This document shows positions 41,501-43,047 of a DNA stretch of 43,047 bases, piece by piece. The first letter of the stretch is position 1. Every line of letters starts with the position of its first letter. The stretch is from an uncultured Clostridia bacterium (GTDB lineage Bacteria > Bacillota > Clostridia > Christensenellales > UBA1242): assembly GCA_947054085.1 (NCBI GenBank), contig CAMRVD010000005.1, forward strand, positions 1 to 43,047, given 5' to 3'. The position numbers were made by a program, and so were the translations under genes. A model generated the notes under the pieces. That model ran no database searches. It saw nothing but the letters and a program-made list of their open reading frames with translations, and was not told the DNA's origin.

Positions 41501-43047
41501 ATTAGACAGTAAGCTTACAAGCGTAGAGGGCGAAGGCGATATGCTTGTTTGCATAAAAACAAATGGCAGTAAACTTACAAATGTAACCATAAATAATCTA
41601 TATACTGGCGTAACTCTTGGTGAGCATTTTAACTTAGATGTTAATGTTATAGATTACAAGGGTGTAAACAAACCTTACGAAGGTAAATATATCGATTTAT
41701 CTGGTAGTAACGAACTAATTAAAGCTATAATTAATACAGCTGAGCTTAACTACTTTAATATTACTGGTAATTTGGATATTACCGTTATGGGTATCAATCT
41801 TGGTAAAGTATACATCGATGCTCAAGTTAAACTAGACGAAGAGCGTAAGCCAGAAATTATTATAAGCCTTCCTAATATTCCAGTAATTGGTGCTGCGGTT
41901 GGCGGGCTTAATGTTAATAATGATGTTCCTTATAAGTTTGGCGATGGTGCAGTAGATAGCAGACAAGCAGTAATTTATTATAAAGACGGCTATGTATATA
42001 TGTACCGTAAAGATGTTCTTCAAGTTAGTCGCCGAACTTACGAAAAGAAACTAAAAGTTCATATTGACCAAATGCTTGCTGATCCTATGTATTATGTACA
42101 ATATCTAACCGGTTTTACCGATCAGATAATTGACGCGATAAAAAAGAGTTTAGCGTTAAGCGAAGGGCATACTCCAGATTTAGGCAATATTATTAATGAA
42201 TTTAAAGTAAATAACAAAACCGACTTTAGTATAAAACTTAATATGCACGAACTGACAAACGATCCTAATATGGGCGAAATGTCTATTGGATTAAATGTTA
42301 TAAACACTCCAGAAACTGGAAACAAAAACTATGTTGGTAAAGCAAACTTTAGTTTAACATTACCATTTACTGATGCAATTACAATGGTACTTAACAGCGA
42401 CGATTTAGCACTAGTTAATATTGGTAAAACATTAGACTTTAGCAGCTTGTACAACTATATTAGTAGCTACAACTACTCGGAAAACGAGGAGTGGGAAGCA
42501 AGTAACGGCTCCTGGAAAAAAGCTGATGAAAGAACCAACACCATAAGTTTTAACAGTATGGGCGGCGCAAATGTAGATAATATTACTGCAAAAGTTGGCG
42601 AACCTATAACAGTTCCTGCATTACCTAATAAAGTTGTAGTAGATAGTGCTACTGGCACAAGATATACTTATAAATTTGATGGCTGGTATACTGATAATAG
42701 GTTTAAAGATGGCACAAAGTTTACTGAAACTATTATGCCACGCAAGGACACACAGCTTTATGCTAAGTGGGTACTTATTAAAACCGAAAAGATAGTAACT
42801 ATTAGCTTTAATAGTAATGGTGGTAGTGCTATTAGTAGCATTAGCGAATTGCAAGGCACATATATCAATGTAAACAATTATGTACCTACTAAAGACACTA
42901 TTTACCAAGACAAAGGCTATAACTGGACGGGCAAAAATGCTGGTAAGTGGACGTATTTGGTAACGACTTATAACTTTGAAGGCTGGTACACTGATAGCAG
43001 TTGTACAAGTAAGTTTAATGGAATTGTTCCAGATAACAACATAACTC
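38535..43047 (+). CDS. Giant secreted repeat protein with InlB-type B repeats (3' end beyond window)
   Basis: Open frame from the ATG at 38535 (AAGGA 5 nt upstream) to the window edge, 1504 residues without a stop. The N-terminus MKKFLSYLLTFITLLVISAT is a signal peptide or anchor. Then come about 1200 residues of beta-rich modules about 185-250 residues apart, each with a segment of the form Y-x-(D/N)-x-x-(I/L/W)-Y-x-x-(Y/F)-x-x-(L/I): FNDIIYLSYNNIQVKF (near 115), FEDNLYINFNDLYL (332), DGNNIYINYDQIYAKI (530), VDNVIYCAIDDLKVYM (717), NQGMWYVDYNNLKVKI (902) and a weaker KDGYVYMYRKDVL (1151). From about 1334 two Listeria-Bacteroides (InlB B / Flg_new) repeats follow: ISFNSMGGANVDNITAKVGE...FDGWYTDN...LYAKW and ISFNSNGGS...FEGWYTDS. 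Probably a surface adhesin or wall-associated protein. Confidence 0.85.
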   Translation, partial: MKKFLSYLLTFITLLVISATITIKVKSDILESNVSNVNASASSEASLLSGLMTALEDNPKLDVSAQLYVVIDGKPMDLCLNAKIDVTKLTNPNVSGNLTINYGGDTLDILFTYFNDIIYLSYNNIQVKFSVDSIKDLIKIFSDTAKKELILKNSQSQDSHKEVDSEENLDTTQPDSGLSLDLDALMDALNNPTKTVIGDDYIYEVNLPDICKLVIVCDKGFNIKSADISNFTMLNNVEVTGKVNVVIDKDIVIADPSNADEHLDVGAITHAFDTLKNNRYLRLNAWAALYKEGQMVQNLQAFGKVDLKNNRVSVSSSLNGLLDAKLNLDYFEDNLYINFNDLYLASNKDGINQLDILLKSTNIKYTDLVAGIFNGSAEIVSWLENNYQEILDTAIINSNQIKLVANLNGILGQTSEVSFIVTFNNGLISGIQISGISINGYTLKLTVYVDSPKELVFNLDTQKYYQVNDLLQTLVPIVSDKKFKVTADFNILSNNNNFNFSANANIDLSNNIFVGDITLLDKILGLGYDGNNIYINYDQIYAKIDAAELFNIISTLSGNSSTELLFNVSQFVNGLFLNDMLSLFNLSSNKDGISLYADLSTLFNKSIIISVNVSYSNGVALEINVTYGDYTILGTINISQLSDDVSIPNNQYQDVTNLVKEISSLTQGNNFVGSLDVKYKDISLNGNYQLSLNNDKSTVNVKFIGQLCDLNINIALVDNVIYCAIDDLKVYMPISEINDLVNWINVNFNKNININDLSNLFKNSSLDNINITLLELLNDKIAININQYNLAINLKNGLNIQVSSNDLLANATLGITEEPFNFNTQGYVHFSEVLNLANSVINLVKQKQFALNGTAEVYEGNTLHYSAIATVQVDLQDFAVFGEIIVTDHIKNIDMPFMIAFNQGMWYVDYNNLKVKIAKNDLNEILVVLLELAGVDPSVIPFLQDAVNGMDINVGNISAIVPNIDFSNPISMIKFVKGLSFNGTDLSLKLDSKLTSVEGEGDMLVCIKTNGSKLTNVTINNLYTGVTLGEHFNLDVNVIDYKGVNKPYEGKYIDLSGSNELIKAIINTAELNYFNITGNLDITVMGINLGKVYIDAQVKLDEERKPEIIISLPNIPVIGAAVGGLNVNNDVPYKFGDGAVDSRQAVIYYKDGYVYMYRKDVLQVSRRTYEKKLKVHIDQMLADPMYYVQYLTGFTDQIIDAIKKSLALSEGHTPDLGNIINEFKVNNKTDFSIKLNMHELTNDPNMGEMSIGLNVINTPETGNKNYVGKANFSLTLPFTDAITMVLNSDDLALVNIGKTLDFSSLYNYISSYNYSENEEWEASNGSWKKADERTNTISFNSMGGANVDNITAKVGEPITVPALPNKVVVDSATGTRYTYKFDGWYTDNRFKDGTKFTETIMPRKDTQLYAKWVLIKTEKIVTISFNSNGGSAISSISELQGTYINVNNYVPTKDTIYQDKGYNWTGKNAGKWTYLVTTYNFEGWYTDSSCTSKFNGIVPDNNIT

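Overview
The window is AT-rich DNA of an uncultured-type Bacillota (Clostridia-like) bacterium. The evidence is the single-membrane gene set (UppP, Gram-positive-like signal peptidase, lipobox protein, M60 peptidase, InlB-type B repeats), strong AGGAGG-type ribosome sites, sigma-A-like TTGACA/TATAAT promoters, an Rrf2-NifS-NifU cluster and a DUF975 protein. The exact lineage cannot be read from sequence alone. All 30 genes whose ends are visible stop with TAA (26) or TAG (4); none uses TGA.

Layout. 0.2-1.9 kb: a SPFH/band-7 membrane protein and a small membrane partner. 2.0-5.2 kb (minus): a metzincin-like secreted or anchored protease, a DUF975 membrane protein and a polytopic membrane protein. 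5.2-15.1 kb: the chromosomal replication core, with dnaA-dnaN on the minus strand and recF, an unknown gene, gyrB and gyrA on the plus strand. The two arms diverge from a 134-bp dnaA/recF gap, unlike the usual co-directional dnaA-dnaN-recF-gyrB-gyrA order. 15.1-19.1 kb: accessory spacer with a structured repeat, an XRE regulator, a signal peptidase I plus lipoprotein operon, a decayed DUF1848 gene, tRNA-Arg(TCG) and a degenerate tRNA echo. 19.2-23.9 kb: a 1553-residue M60-like metallopeptidase with carbohydrate-binding-type domains and a lysine-rich tail. 24.1-27.4 kb: a 5'-3' exonuclease, then Rrf2 regulator, cysteine desulfurase and NifU scaffold. 27.4-29.6 kb: tandem structured repeats and three paralogous unknown genes. 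29.7-33.2 kb: ychF, uppP, another repeat copy and an MscS channel. 33.2-34.8 kb: a hairpin-rich spacer with a 30-aa ORF, then an aldo/keto-reductase-like gene. 34.9-38.2 kb: two overlapping ABC-exporter-like genes whose nucleotide-binding domains are degenerate in the same way. 38.5 kb to the end: a giant secreted protein, open at the window edge, built of about 200-residue modules followed by InlB-type B repeats.

The most unusual items are: (i) the twin ABC proteins with matching losses of catalytic motifs, divergent from the giant surface protein; (ii) a dispersed hairpin element (about 15.1, 27.45, 27.57 and 31.83 kb) whose outer stem changes sequence with pairing kept while the inside is conserved; (iii) a 20-bp perfect GC-rich palindrome with Z-DNA-type alternation upstream of the gyrB promoter; (iv) several genes whose promoter -10 box lies 6-7 nt from the ATG, which predicts leaderless mRNAs; (v) the inverted dnaA-dnaN arm.
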